Shown here piece by piece: positions 17,313-26,248 of a stretch of 64,000 bases of DNA (the stretch's first letter is position 1; every line of letters begins with the position of its first letter). The DNA lies in contig CANLWN010000001.1 of NCBI GenBank assembly GCA_947494825.1, forward strand, positions 915,850-979,849, in the 5' to 3' direction. The DNA is from an uncultured Flavobacteriaceae bacterium (lineage in GTDB: Bacteria; Bacteroidota; Bacteroidia; Flavobacteriales; Flavobacteriaceae). The notes beneath the pieces are model-generated. The model ran no database searches. It had not been told where the DNA came from and worked only from the letters and a program-made list of their open reading frames with translations. A program made the position numbers and the translations under genes.

Positions 17313-18893
17313 TTAAATTAAAGGTAGTTTTATATAGAAAGTACTTCCTTTTCCTTTTTCACTTTCTGCATAGACTTCCCCTTGATGATCATCTATTATT
17401 TTTTTTACGTAGGCTAGGCCTAAACCATGCCCTTTAACATTATGTATATCTCCAGTATGTTCCCGATAGAACTTTTCAAAAACCTTTTTTAGGACCGCCT
17501 TGCTCATTCCTGCTCCCTGATCCTGTATCCTGACAATAATAAAATTCTTTGCAACTTCTGTAAACACGTCTATTTTGGGTGCCTCGGGTGAATATTTTAC
17601 CGCATTGTCCAAAATATTCACAATTACGTTGGTAAAATGCATCTCGTTGGCCAAGACTTCCGATCTTACCGCATCCAAATGTGTATTTACGTATCCGCCC
17701 CTATCGCCCACTATAAGTTCTATATGGGTAACGGCATCCTTAATGATGTCGTGCACATTAACCCTATCCTTACTGATATCCAACTGATTCTTTTCCAATT
17801 TGGATATGCGCAATACGTTCTCTACCTGCGCATGCATACGCTTGTTCTCGTCCCGAATCATCTGAAGGTACCTAATTACTTTATCCTTTTCCTCTATTAT
17901 CTTAGGGTTTCGGATGGCTTCTACCGCCAGATTTATAGTGGCAATAGGAGTTTTGAACTCATGCGTCATATTATTGATAAAGTCCGATTTTATCTCGGAT
18001 ATCTGTTTCTGTTTTATCAATTGATAAATGGCGCTGGAATACGCTACTACAATGACCAGTGTAAACAAGGTAGACAAGAGGACCATGCCCAAAATGGACT
18101 GCCATAGGAACCTTTCCTTTCTGGGGAAAGATATCAATAGGGAAAAATCCGTATTCCCTTCGCTATCCTTAAAAATAGGGGCCTTGTAGAGTGCGGTCTT
18201 CGCATACTTAAAGCGTCTGGACTTTACTTTTGTAGGCAGGCCTTTACTATACACCCCATACTCGTAATTGATGTCCAATCCCCTGTTTTCAAGTTCACGG
18301 TTCAATAGTAGTTCTATCTTTTGCTTGGATATCCTTTTATGGATGGGCACAGTCTTAGCAAACTCGCCAAAGACATCCTCGTATTGCGCCTTTTCCAAGG
18401 CCGATAGACCTCCTATTTTTTCCAATTTTTGAACCGGCGTCAACTTGTACTGTTTACCGTCCAGACCAAAGTCTTCCTTGAATATGGTCTGCGTTCGCTT
18501 GCTGGTATAACTCTTAATGGTAGTGGTATCGGAACCCTGACCATTGTCAAAGAACGTAGATGCAATATTGTAATCTTCCTCTAATATTCCATGCGAATAA
18601 AAGAGTATCTCGTTCGAATTAATATCCCTATCAACAAAAAAGAAATTACTTAAGTGGGAACTTTGTGGTTTTCCGATACTATCCCTTAACTCAAAATACC
18701 GATCAAAATAATCATTTCTCTCACCATCCTCAATCTTATCGGTGACCTCGTTCAGGACCTCCGATACGGCATTGGAAAATTGTTCTTTCTTATCCTCTAC
18801 TGATTGTTTTATCCAATACCCCTGAACAAAAATAATCCCCACTAGGGAAAGGCTCATGAGTATTACCAGAAGGACAAATAACCTCTTGTTCAT
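17313..18893 (-). CDS. sensor histidine kinase, RprX-like
   Basis: 526-residue membrane kinase. TM1 at about 5-27 and TM2 at about 263-290 enclose a 230-residue periplasmic sensor region with no recognisable ligand domain. No HAMP domain is obvious; the H-box NMTHEFKTP (phospho-acceptor H311) follows TM2 after about 20 residues. The ATP-binding domain has the N-box NILDNAVKYS, G1 DQGAGM and G2 GHGLGLAYV. It precedes the response regulator by five bases, so the two are co-expressed. A TAATTTTA sequence just upstream (18901-18908) is a one-mismatch match to the -7 box. Confidence 0.94.
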   Translation of the reverse strand: MNKRLFVLLVILMSLSLVGIIFVQGYWIKQSVEDKKEQFSNAVSEVLNEVTDKIEDGERNDYFDRYFELRDSIGKPQSSHLSNFFFVDRDINSNEILFYSHGILEEDYNIASTFFDNGQGSDTTTIKSYTSKRTQTIFKEDFGLDGKQYKLTPVQKLEKIGGLSALEKAQYEDVFGEFAKTVPIHKRISKQKIELLLNRELENRGLDINYEYGVYSKGLPTKVKSRRFKYAKTALYKAPIFKDSEGNTDFSLLISFPRKERFLWQSILGMVLLSTLFTLVIVVAYSSAIYQLIKQKQISEIKSDFINNMTHEFKTPIATINLAVEAIRNPKIIEEKDKVIRYLQMIRDENKRMHAQVENVLRISKLEKNQLDISKDRVNVHDIIKDAVTHIELIVGDRGGYVNTHLDAVRSEVLANEMHFTNVIVNILDNAVKYSPEAPKIDVFTEVAKNFIIVRIQDQGAGMSKAVLKKVFEKFYREHTGDIHNVKGHGLGLAYVKKIIDDHQGEVYAESEKGKGSTFYIKLPLI

Positions 18894-18973
18894 TTTTTTG
18901 TAAAATTAGAAATTTAACATATAGCGGATTGCGTGTTTAACCTAACCTTAACAATAATGTTAAAATTTATGGG

Positions 18974-19561
18974 TTATTGCGATAAACCGAGGAGTTGCTT
19001 GTGAATTTCCCGAACCTTTAGTTTTGTTTTTTCAATATCCACATTTTCAATTACAAAATCTGCCAAGGTCGCTTTCTTGGCATCTTCCCATTGGTTCCGC
19101 ATGCGATCGCGTATCTTCTCTTCGGCATGTCCATCTCTATTTATAACTCTCTGAATTCTAATATTTTGTGGGGATGTCACTAAAATAATCCGGTCATAGG
19201 ATTCATGGGAAGCGTTCTCAAAAATGATGGCTGCTTCTTGAATAACATAGGGCGTTTTCTGCTTCTTGGCCCAAGATTTAAAATGTTTTTTTACCGCCGG
19301 ATGCACAATGGCATTCAGCTTTTTTAAGAGTTTCCCGTCCTTAAATACAAGACTGGAAATATAGGTTTTGTTTAACTTTTTATCTGTATAGGCCTCCTTT
19401 CCAAATAGTGCTATTATGGCTTTTTTCAATTTCTTGGAAGACTGCATCAGACGTTTGGCCTCAAAGTCCGAGTCGTACACCGGGATCCCCAGTTCTATAA
19501 ACATCTCGGCTACGGTGGTTTTTCCACTACCTATCCCTCCTGTAAGTCCTACAATCATCAT
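18974..19561 (-). CDS. coaE: dephospho-CoA kinase
   Basis: 195 residues. It catalyses the last step of coenzyme A synthesis, phosphorylating the 3'-OH of dephospho-CoA. P-loop GLTGGIGSGKT (5-15), the substrate region VYDSDFEAKRLM and the lid segment VTSPQNIRIQRVINRDG are present. The ATGATG start overlaps the ybbR-like stop by four bases. Together with coaBC at 26-27 kb, two CoA-synthesis genes are in this window. Confidence 0.96.
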   Translation of the reverse strand: MMIVGLTGGIGSGKTTVAEMFIELGIPVYDSDFEAKRLMQSSKKLKKAIIALFGKEAYTDKKLNKTYISSLVFKDGKLLKKLNAIVHPAVKKHFKSWAKKQKTPYVIQEAAIIFENASHESYDRIILVTSPQNIRIQRVINRDGHAEEKIRDRMRNQWEDAKKATLADFVIENVDIEKTKLKVREIHKQLLGLSQ

Positions 19562-20511
19562 TCCCTTTTCAAAATATACTCTACCTGTGTTTCCAAAAGA
19601 CGTACGCTGTGTAAGCCCTCTGGTTGTCGGCCCACGACCAATTGTAAGATCTTTTTGGAGTTCCCAGCCCTTTCATAGTCGGCCAAAAGCTGAAAATCCG
19701 CTGCGCTCAAATCCTTCAACTGGCCAATTTTGGCTTTACAGAGCAGCGACACCACATTGGGAAAGGTTTTGATCTCGGCCCCTTCGGGTACGTTAATAAC
19801 CTGCACAGGGACTTCGATAATCCTTTCAGAAAAGCGGGAGACCTTTCCGGAAATTTGGATAGTCCGTTGCGAATAGGACGTATTCTCCAACATCTCTGGC
19901 TTGTTTAAGTTGAGGGTATGTGAAAAATCTGAATTTAGTTCCGGCAATATTAACGCTTCGGTCCTTGCCACCAAGATCGTATCAATTTCGTTTTTCGGTC
20001 CGGTGATAGTTATCTTATCGGGATCCAGCACCAGTTTGCCATCCAACAAATGGTTTTGGGCCAGATTAAGCTCTATGACGGGTTTTACGGGAACTTCCTT
20101 GGAATATACCTTAAAAAACTGAAAAAAGAGTGTGTCCCTATCAACGTCCAAAAGTCGCATGGAACCGGATAGTTGTCTTTCTATCTGATTTTTATAACTA
20201 TCGTGAAGCACAAAATATTTGTTGCCCCTCTTCCCCATGGCCGAAAGATTTACTTTTACACGCTTGGGGCTAAAATTAAACCAAAGAAACTGGAAACCGT
20301 TTGCCCTTAGCTGGACTTCGATTTCATTTTTGGAGGCTCGGGTCAGAAACAAACTGTCCGGGACATTGATATACTCCAATTGAAAAGTAGCCCTATCCTC
20401 ATAGGACTCGGACAGGTTGCTGATAAACCAGGCCAAGAAGGAGCTTATAAGAAAAAGTAAAAATATTTTTACCTTCCTTTTGCTCAAGCCCTTTCTAATC
20501 CTTGTTATCAT
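19558..20511 (-). CDS. YbbR/CdaR-like membrane-anchored protein
   Basis: 317 residues with one N-terminal membrane helix (KIFLLFLISSFLAWFISNL, about 14-32) and an extracytoplasmic beta-rich part made of YbbR-like repeats; VPVKPVIELNLAQNHLL, ITITGPKNEIDTI and EVPVQVINVPEG are typical strands. In Firmicutes such a protein (CdaR) controls the cyclic-di-AMP cyclase CdaA. Here no cyclase is adjacent: it overlaps coaE downstream and a glycosyltransferase upstream, each by four bases. The YbbR-coaE pair is frequent in Bacteroidota. Its role is unknown. Confidence 0.85.
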   Translation of the reverse strand: MITRIRKGLSKRKVKIFLLFLISSFLAWFISNLSESYEDRATFQLEYINVPDSLFLTRASKNEIEVQLRANGFQFLWFNFSPKRVKVNLSAMGKRGNKYFVLHDSYKNQIERQLSGSMRLLDVDRDTLFFQFFKVYSKEVPVKPVIELNLAQNHLLDGKLVLDPDKITITGPKNEIDTILVARTEALILPELNSDFSHTLNLNKPEMLENTSYSQRTIQISGKVSRFSERIIEVPVQVINVPEGAEIKTFPNVVSLLCKAKIGQLKDLSAADFQLLADYERAGNSKKILQLVVGRQPEGLHSVRLLETQVEYILKRE

Positions 20512-21527
20512 ACCTTCTCAAAAAATAAATCGGGAAACAACGCTTCCGGTTTCCTTTTGCTAAAATTAACCAAGATTGTCGACTTAAGAAAACCGAGACC
20601 ATATCCATAAAACTGGATGCCTAAGGCAATCAGTGACAAAAAGGCTATGGACAAGCTTCTGTTTCTCAGCAACGCATCAAAAAAAACGACCCCAAAATAC
20701 CCGATAAATGCCAGTATAGGCCAGGAACTAAAGGGCTGAGGACCAAAGATCCAGAAGGTGAGTGCACCTAAAAACCCAAAACAAAACAAGGTGGGGAACC
20801 AGTAGGAAAATGTGGCCGTACCCCGATGCCATAAATTGAGAATTGGCCTTACCTTTCCAAATTTGTTGACTTGAACATAAAATTTGTTCCAATTGATCCT
20901 ACGCTTGTGATAGACAAAGGCATTTGGGATTAATCTAGTACCAAATCCCGCCTTCCAAATCCGAATGGTTAGGTCGGGATCCTCGCCCGGGTGTATATTC
21001 CCGTATCCCCCTGTTGCCTTAAAGGCCTCTTTGGAAATCCCCATATTAAAACTTCTGGGCTGAAACTTGTTCACCGAGGCTTTTTTGCCACGAATTCCGC
21101 CCGTAGTCAAAAAAGAGGTCATGGTGTGGTTAATGGCTTTTTGAACATTGCTAAAGGAAGGGTGTGCCGCATCAGGACCTCCATAACAGTCCACCGGGAA
21201 GTGGGTTAGGGATTCATCCACCTCGGTCAGGTAATGGGGCGGTAAAATGCAATCAGAATCCAAAACAATAAAGTAATTTCCCTTGGCGTGCCTCATACCG
21301 TAGTTTCTGGAATCACCGGGTCCTGTATTTTTTTTTGTCAAATAGGTAATGGAAAGACGGTCCTTGAACCCTGCGACCACCTCTTCCGAGGAAAGTGTGG
21401 ATCCATCTTCCACGATTACGATCTCATAGGGCCTATCATAGGTCTGTCGCAACAGACTTTCGAGCAATTCCATAATCTCGTTTGGCCTGTTGTAAACCGG
21501 TATGACAAAAGAAAAGAAAAGACCCAT
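20508..21527 (-). CDS. family 2 glycosyltransferase, membrane-associated
   Basis: 339 residues. The GT-A catalytic domain fills 1-230: FVIPVYNRPNEIMELLESL at the N-terminus, VEDGS, and the metal-binding DSDCILP (a DxD motif). GEDPDLTIRIWKAGF corresponds to the acidic ED motif near the acceptor site. Two to three hydrophobic segments follow (about 245-320), so it probably sits at the inner face of the membrane. The acceptor cannot be inferred. It is the first gene of the GT-ybbR-coaE run and starts just after the fabI terminator. Confidence 0.9.
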   Translation of the reverse strand: MGLFFSFVIPVYNRPNEIMELLESLLRQTYDRPYEIVIVEDGSTLSSEEVVAGFKDRLSITYLTKKNTGPGDSRNYGMRHAKGNYFIVLDSDCILPPHYLTEVDESLTHFPVDCYGGPDAAHPSFSNVQKAINHTMTSFLTTGGIRGKKASVNKFQPRSFNMGISKEAFKATGGYGNIHPGEDPDLTIRIWKAGFGTRLIPNAFVYHKRRINWNKFYVQVNKFGKVRPILNLWHRGTATFSYWFPTLFCFGFLGALTFWIFGPQPFSSWPILAFIGYFGVVFFDALLRNRSLSIAFLSLIALGIQFYGYGLGFLKSTILVNFSKRKPEALFPDLFFEKV

Positions 21528-21547
21528 TGTATTACTATAAAAATAAA

Positions 21548-21572
21548 AGCCATCCGTTCAAGGAGGATGGCT
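21548..21572 (-). terminator. rho-independent terminator of fabI
   Basis: Eight-pair stem AGCCATCC / GGATGGCT with a nine-base loop. On the minus strand it is followed by TTTATTTTTA. It separates fabI from the glycosyltransferase gene. Confidence 0.85.
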
Positions 21573-21592
21573 CTGTACGCTATGTCACGACA

Positions 21593-22405
21593 TTATTCAG
21601 TAAACTGATCGATTACCTCCTGACTTACGCCAGTATTGGAAAAACCTCCGTCATGAAAAAGATTTTGCATGGTCACTTTTTTGGTGAGATCCGAAAAAAG
21701 GGACACCGTATAATCCGCACAATCTTGGGCCGTAGCGTTCCCCAAGGGCGACATTTTTTCTGCATAACTTATGAATCCATCAAAACCTTTGACACCTTGG
21801 CCTGCGGTGGTGGGTGTAGGTGATTGGGATATGGTGTTGACCCTAACTTTCTTTTCCTTTCCAAAAAAATAGCCGAAGCTACGCGCTACGGATTCCAGAT
21901 AGGCTTTGTTATCTGCCATATCGTTGTAATCCGGGAAGGTTCTTTGAGCCGCCATATAGGTAAGGGCCACGATACTGCCCCATTCGTTCATGGCATCTGC
22001 CTTGTACAGACCTTGCATTACCTTGTGAAAGGAAAGGGCCGATACGTCCCAGCCCTTGGTAGTAAAATCGTATTTTTCATCAGTATAGGCGCGGCCTTTT
22101 CGAACGTTGACCGACATCCCAATGGAGTGCAGCACAAAATCCAACTTCCCACCTAAAAGTTCCATGGACTTCTGAATCAAATTGTCCAGATCCTCCTCGT
22201 TGGTAGCATCGGCAGGAATAATCTCTGACTTGGTCTTCGCTGCCAATTCCTTGATCTGTCCCATTCGCATGGCTATGGGAGCGTTGGTCAACACAAAAGT
22301 ACCACCCTCCTCATGAACGCGTTCCGCAGTCTTCCAAGCGATGGAATTTTCGTCCAAAGCGCCAAATATGATTCCCTTTTTACCTTTTAATAAATTGTAT
22401 GCCAT
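21593..22405 (-). CDS. fabI: enoyl-[acyl-carrier-protein] reductase FabI
   Basis: 270 residues from the ATG at 22405; the longer frame to 22438 runs into the promoter and is rejected. FabI performs the last reduction in each round of fatty acid elongation. N-terminal NADH site with GIIFGALDENSIAWKTA, then LHSIGM, and the active site Y150, Y160 and K167 in the spacing of FabI (Y-x9-Y-x6-K), followed by RVNTISQSPTPTTAG. The closing segment NLFHDGGFSNTG is usual. Transcribed alone from its own promoter and ended by a good terminator. FabI is the triclosan target. Confidence 0.95.
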   Translation of the reverse strand: MAYNLLKGKKGIIFGALDENSIAWKTAERVHEEGGTFVLTNAPIAMRMGQIKELAAKTKSEIIPADATNEEDLDNLIQKSMELLGGKLDFVLHSIGMSVNVRKGRAYTDEKYDFTTKGWDVSALSFHKVMQGLYKADAMNEWGSIVALTYMAAQRTFPDYNDMADNKAYLESVARSFGYFFGKEKKVRVNTISQSPTPTTAGQGVKGFDGFISYAEKMSPLGNATAQDCADYTVSLFSDLTKKVTMQNLFHDGGFSNTGVSQEVIDQFTE

Positions 22406-22435
22406 GTTTTTTGTTCTTGCTATTGGTTCAGAGCC

Positions 22436-22443
22436 CAAAGATA
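22436..22443 (-). promoter_or_regulatory. Bacteroidota -7 box before fabI
   Basis: TATCTTTG on the minus strand, an exact TAnnTTTG match, 30 bases before the ATG at 22405. It decides the start, since translation from 22438 would begin inside the box. Confidence 0.65.
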
Positions 22444-22454
22444 TCTAAAATAAG

Positions 22455-24107
22455 TTAATTTAGTAGTTCCCTGGCATGGGCCATGGCAGAATCGGATAAG
22501 GTTTTTCCCCCCAACATTTCAGCCAGTTCCACTACCCTTTCCTCGGACGAAAGTTTTTTCATTAGGGTGTGTGTTGCGCCGTCCTTATCCTCCTTGTAGA
22601 CCTTAAAATGATAATCGCCTTTTGAAGCTACCTGCGGTATATGGGTTATAGAGAATATCTGCATGCTCTGGCTCATTTCGTTCATGATATCGCCCATCCG
22701 GTTGGAGATCTCACCCGAAACCCCTGTATCTATTTCGTCGAACATCAAGGTGGGCAAGTGCTCATACTTGGCCAATACAGACTTTATTGTCAGCATAATA
22801 CGGGACAGTTCCCCTCCGGAAGCTACTTTTTTCAGTTCGCCGTACGCACTCCCTTTATTGGCGGAAAACAAAAAGGAAAGTTCGTCCTTCCCGTTGTGTT
22901 TAAAGCTTGATGCGGTTTCCAGTTCAATACTAAAAGAGGCATTTGGGATGCCCAGGGAGATCAAACTTTCCTCCAACTGTGCCTGCAGTTGGGGAACTAC
23001 CTTATTTCGCCGCCTTCCCAAATCGCCTGCTGTTTGCTGCAGCACCTTCTCCGCGGTCTGTAGTTCTTCTTCTTTTTTCAGTATATCGGTATCGATGTTG
23101 TCCGCAATGCCGACTTTTTGTGCCAAGTTTTCCCTGATATCGATCAATTCTGGAATACCGAGGGCACCGTGTTTTTTTTGCAGATCGTACAGGAGCTGCA
23201 ATTTTGCATTTACCTCATCCAACAGCACGGGATTGGCTTCCATTTGCTCATGTAACGCCCATAACTCACTGGCAATATCATCGGTTTCTATGAAGACCGA
23301 TTGTATCCTGTTGTTCAAATCCATGAATTGATTTCCAAAGGACGACAGTTTGGCCGCACATTGTTTTACCTGGGACAGGAGGTTAAGAACACCTTGTTGC
23401 TCGTCGTTCAACAACTGGTGCGCCGTGGACAGTTGTTCCAAGATGGTCTCCACATTGCTCAACTGCTCGTATTGCGCCTCCAACTCCTCTTGGATACCAA
23501 GCTGCAGAGGGGCAGCCTCCAGTTCTTTCAGCAAAAAGCTATTGTAGTCATGTTCCTTTAGGGCGTGCTGCCTTAACCGTCGCATTTCCTCCAGTTCCTT
23601 TGTGATTTTTTGATAAGTCAATAGCTGGCTGCGATAGCTCGATAGCAAATCCCCATTACCTGCAAGGGCATCGATAACCTTTAACTGGAAATCCGTTTCC
23701 GTGAGTTGCAAGGTTTGATGCTGGGAGTGTACATCGATCAATCGATTCCCAAGCTGTGCCAAAACGTTCAAGGTAACCGGGGAGTCGTTGATAAAAGCCC
23801 TGGATTTTCCGCTTGGTGAAATTTCCCTTCTTACAATGGTCATTTCCTCATAGTCCAGGTCATTTTCCGCGAAAAAAGATTGAAGTCCATACGCGCCTAC
23901 CCCAAATTGGGCCTCCACCACGCACTTTAGCGACTTGTTACGAAGTGAGGACAGATCTGCCCGTTTTCCCAATACCAGTGACAGACCACCCAAGAGAATG
24001 GACTTACCTGCCCCGGTCTCTCCGGTTATGACGGTAAAACCTTTGCTAAACGAAACCTCTAAACGGTCTATTAGCGCATAATTTTTTATGGAAAGTGAAT
24101 TCAGCAA
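22455..24107 (-). CDS. recN: DNA repair protein RecN
   Basis: 550 residues from a TTG at 24107, the usual RecN length. The frame is open to 24206, but homologous N-termini of the form M-L-x-S-L-S-I-K-N-Y-A-L-I align exactly with this TTG, and a -7-like box (TATCTTTA, 24129-24136) lies between it and the upstream ATG at 24149. RecN is an SMC-like ATPase that acts early in double-strand break repair. Walker A GETGAGKS (29-36), SLRNKS, long coiled coils through the middle, the ABC signature region VASGGELSRIMLTIK, Walker B PTLMFDEIDTGVSG, and ITHIPQVASKGD near the C-terminus are all present. Confidence 0.94.
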   Translation of the reverse strand: MLNSLSIKNYALIDRLEVSFSKGFTVITGETGAGKSILLGGLSLVLGKRADLSSLRNKSLKCVVEAQFGVGAYGLQSFFAENDLDYEEMTIVRREISPSGKSRAFINDSPVTLNVLAQLGNRLIDVHSQHQTLQLTETDFQLKVIDALAGNGDLLSSYRSQLLTYQKITKELEEMRRLRQHALKEHDYNSFLLKELEAAPLQLGIQEELEAQYEQLSNVETILEQLSTAHQLLNDEQQGVLNLLSQVKQCAAKLSSFGNQFMDLNNRIQSVFIETDDIASELWALHEQMEANPVLLDEVNAKLQLLYDLQKKHGALGIPELIDIRENLAQKVGIADNIDTDILKKEEELQTAEKVLQQTAGDLGRRRNKVVPQLQAQLEESLISLGIPNASFSIELETASSFKHNGKDELSFLFSANKGSAYGELKKVASGGELSRIMLTIKSVLAKYEHLPTLMFDEIDTGVSGEISNRMGDIMNEMSQSMQIFSITHIPQVASKGDYHFKVYKEDKDGATHTLMKKLSSEERVVELAEMLGGKTLSDSAMAHARELLN

Positions 24108-24254
24108 GGCTACGTATCTAGTATGGCGTAAAGATAAATTATATTCCATAGCTAAAAAAGACGCGTTAAAAAATAAGCCGCTTTTTGTTCCGAGGGACGC
24201 TGCCATTGAAATTTTGTAAATTAGCTCCTATTGACAACCTAAAAACATTAAACC

Positions 24255-25295
24255 ATGAAATTTCTAAAGTATTTGTTATTGGTAGTAGTTGTGGTCGTCG
24301 CAGGGCTATTGATTTATGCGGCAATGCAACCGAGCGACTATGAGGTTACACGAACAAGAACGGTGCAGGCACCGGTGGAAGTTGTCTACAACAATGTGGA
24401 CGATTACAGAAACTGGGAAAGCTGGGGGCCCTGGGCAGAGCAAGATCCCAGCATGACCTATACCTATCCAGAGCAGACCAAGGGTTTGGGCGCCTCCTAT
24501 AGTTGGAGCGGCAAGGATGGCAATGGAAGTGCCACAACCACCGTGGCGGTCCAAAATGAGTCCCTGGACAATGAATTGGATTTTGATGGCGTAAAGGCCA
24601 ATGGATTTTGGAAGTTTAAACCTGTGGACAACGGTACGGAGGTTACCTGGGGCATACGTGCCGAGGACACCCCTTTTATCTTTAAGTTTTTTGGTGCCAT
24701 TAGCGGCGGTTATGACAATATGATGGGGCCTATGTTCGAAAGGGGGCTGGAACGATTGGACAGTGTTACCCAAATCGAGGCGAAGGCCTACGCTGAGGCC
24801 ATGAACTCGTGGAGTCTGGGAGAAGTGGTCAAAAAGCCCTTGGAAGCCCAAAAATTCATTGGGTATGCCCACAGTTCCAAGATAGCGGACTTTGAAGGTA
24901 TGAAAGCCATTTTTCAGGAATCCATGCCCAAAGCGGGAACCTATGTATCCCAGAATGGGCTACAGCCGGGCGATTACGTTCCCGGCGCCATTTATACCAA
25001 ATGGGATGAGGAAAAGGGGGAAACGGACTTTATGGTCGGAGTATTCCTGCACAAGGACCTTTCCCCGGCCGAGGGGATGCGGCAAATGGACCTACGCAAG
25101 GGCAATGTAGTCACCCTCTCCAAATTTGGAAACTATGGAACTGGCAATGCCGAGGCCCATGCAGCCATAAGCAAGTATATAGAGGATAACGAGCTTACCG
25201 CTAACGGACCGGTCTACGAGATGTACATGAACGACCCTACTACGGTAAAACCCAATGAAATTCAAACGGATATTTATTATCCCGTAAACAAATAA
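24255..25295 (+). CDS. membrane-anchored SRPBCC protein with GyrI-like C-terminal domain
   Basis: 346 residues. One N-terminal helix (KYLLLVVVVVVAGLLIYAAM) anchors it, followed by an SRPBCC/START-like lipid-binding fold (about 30-175: VQAPVEVVYNNVDDYRNWESWGPW in two stretches, then GNGSATTTVAV) and a GyrI/AraC effector-binding-like domain (about 190-346: KFIGYAHSSKI, GAIYTKWDEEKGETDFMVGV, ending with TDIYYPV). Both domains bind small hydrophobic or aromatic ligands in other proteins. Its own function is unknown. It lies in the opposite direction between recN and porD, genes that often follow each other in flavobacteria, and has a strong terminator. Confidence 0.85.
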   Translation: MKFLKYLLLVVVVVVAGLLIYAAMQPSDYEVTRTRTVQAPVEVVYNNVDDYRNWESWGPWAEQDPSMTYTYPEQTKGLGASYSWSGKDGNGSATTTVAVQNESLDNELDFDGVKANGFWKFKPVDNGTEVTWGIRAEDTPFIFKFFGAISGGYDNMMGPMFERGLERLDSVTQIEAKAYAEAMNSWSLGEVVKKPLEAQKFIGYAHSSKIADFEGMKAIFQESMPKAGTYVSQNGLQPGDYVPGAIYTKWDEEKGETDFMVGVFLHKDLSPAEGMRQMDLRKGNVVTLSKFGNYGTGNAEAHAAISKYIEDNELTANGPVYEMYMNDPTTVKPNEIQTDIYYPVNK

Positions 25296-25303
25296 AGGTA
25301 ATG

Positions 25304-25344
25304 GGCCGTCCAAGGGAAAGCACGTTGTAGTTTCCTGGACGGCC
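25304..25344. terminator. bidirectional terminator between convergent genes
   Basis: Nine-pair stem GGCCGTCCA (25304-25312) / TGGACGGCC (25336-25344) with a long loop that can extend the pairing through AAAG/TTT-type bases, followed by TTATTT on the plus strand. Confidence 0.8.
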
Positions 25345-25360
25345 TTATTTCTTCAAAGTG

Positions 25361-26248
25361 TTAATAGGTAATCTCGTTCCAGGTGTTGGCGTAAAACGGG
25401 GCCACCTTGTTGAGGGTTTCCTTCAGTTTTACGATATCTACCTTGGGGCCATCGGAGAATATGCTTTGTATTTCCTCGGATTTAGCATCAAAAAAAGTCT
25501 GTATCAAAAAGGCATTGGGCCGTCTGGCAATTAAGGTCTCGAACAACCGTAGACTTCCCGAAATTACTTGTTTCCCAGTGCTGCCGTTATCCGCCAGGAT
25601 ATCCAGTCCCTTTCGGTGATAATTATACATGGCAATACGGTACTCCCTAAAGGTATTGGAAAGTAGATTATCCACAAGCTCAAATCTGGATCTATCGGTA
25701 GATTGGCTCCAACCCGAAAAGCTACTTCCCTGGGCCTGGGTAACTATCTGTTGTGCCTTTTTATAATATTCATTTCCACCTTCCAAGGTAAAGGTATCGG
25801 CATCCAGTCCCAATACGATATATATGTAGTAAGAAATAACCCCTACCAAATTGGAGTCAAAGACATTGGCGTTGTATACCAAGGGTTGAAATTCTATGTA
25901 TTCAAAATTAAATTGATTGTCCTTATAATTGAAAATCGGACTCTCATAGGAGGTATTGAAAACGGGCCTGGAAGATTGTATTTGAATAGTAGCCTTAAAC
26001 CTGCTCGATTCAAATTCGGTAATTGTGATGAACATCCGTGCGTTCAAACGTTCATTTTCCTTGTACACCCTGTTGGTCCATTTGCTTTTATTGACAAAAT
26101 CGTTAAGGGAACGCTCCAAAGTCTTGAACACCTGCTGGTTGGTCTGGTTTACCTGATCAGAGTTTACCGTTACCACACAATTCAATTCCTGGGCCTCTAT
26201 GGCAAGACCAAATGCACAAAGAATCAGTGTTAAAAAAAACTTATGCAT
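25361..26248 (-). CDS. DUF4835 family protein, PorD-like (type IX secretion-associated)
   Basis: 295 residues from the ATG at 26248 (MHKFFLTLILCAFGLAIEAQ), a classical signal peptide, so it is periplasmic or outer-membrane associated. The mature protein begins ELNCVVTVNSDQVNQTNQQVF, the hallmark of DUF4835, whose members are often named PorD because a family member is needed for gingipain secretion in Porphyromonas. Aromatic-rich strands follow (YIEFQPLVYNAN, YYIYIVLGLDADTF). It overlaps coaBC by eight bases. A direct role in type IX secretion in this organism is inference from the family. Confidence 0.88.
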   Translation of the reverse strand: MHKFFLTLILCAFGLAIEAQELNCVVTVNSDQVNQTNQQVFKTLERSLNDFVNKSKWTNRVYKENERLNARMFITITEFESSRFKATIQIQSSRPVFNTSYESPIFNYKDNQFNFEYIEFQPLVYNANVFDSNLVGVISYYIYIVLGLDADTFTLEGGNEYYKKAQQIVTQAQGSSFSGWSQSTDRSRFELVDNLLSNTFREYRIAMYNYHRKGLDILADNGSTGKQVISGSLRLFETLIARRPNAFLIQTFFDAKSEEIQSIFSDGPKVDIVKLKETLNKVAPFYANTWNEITY

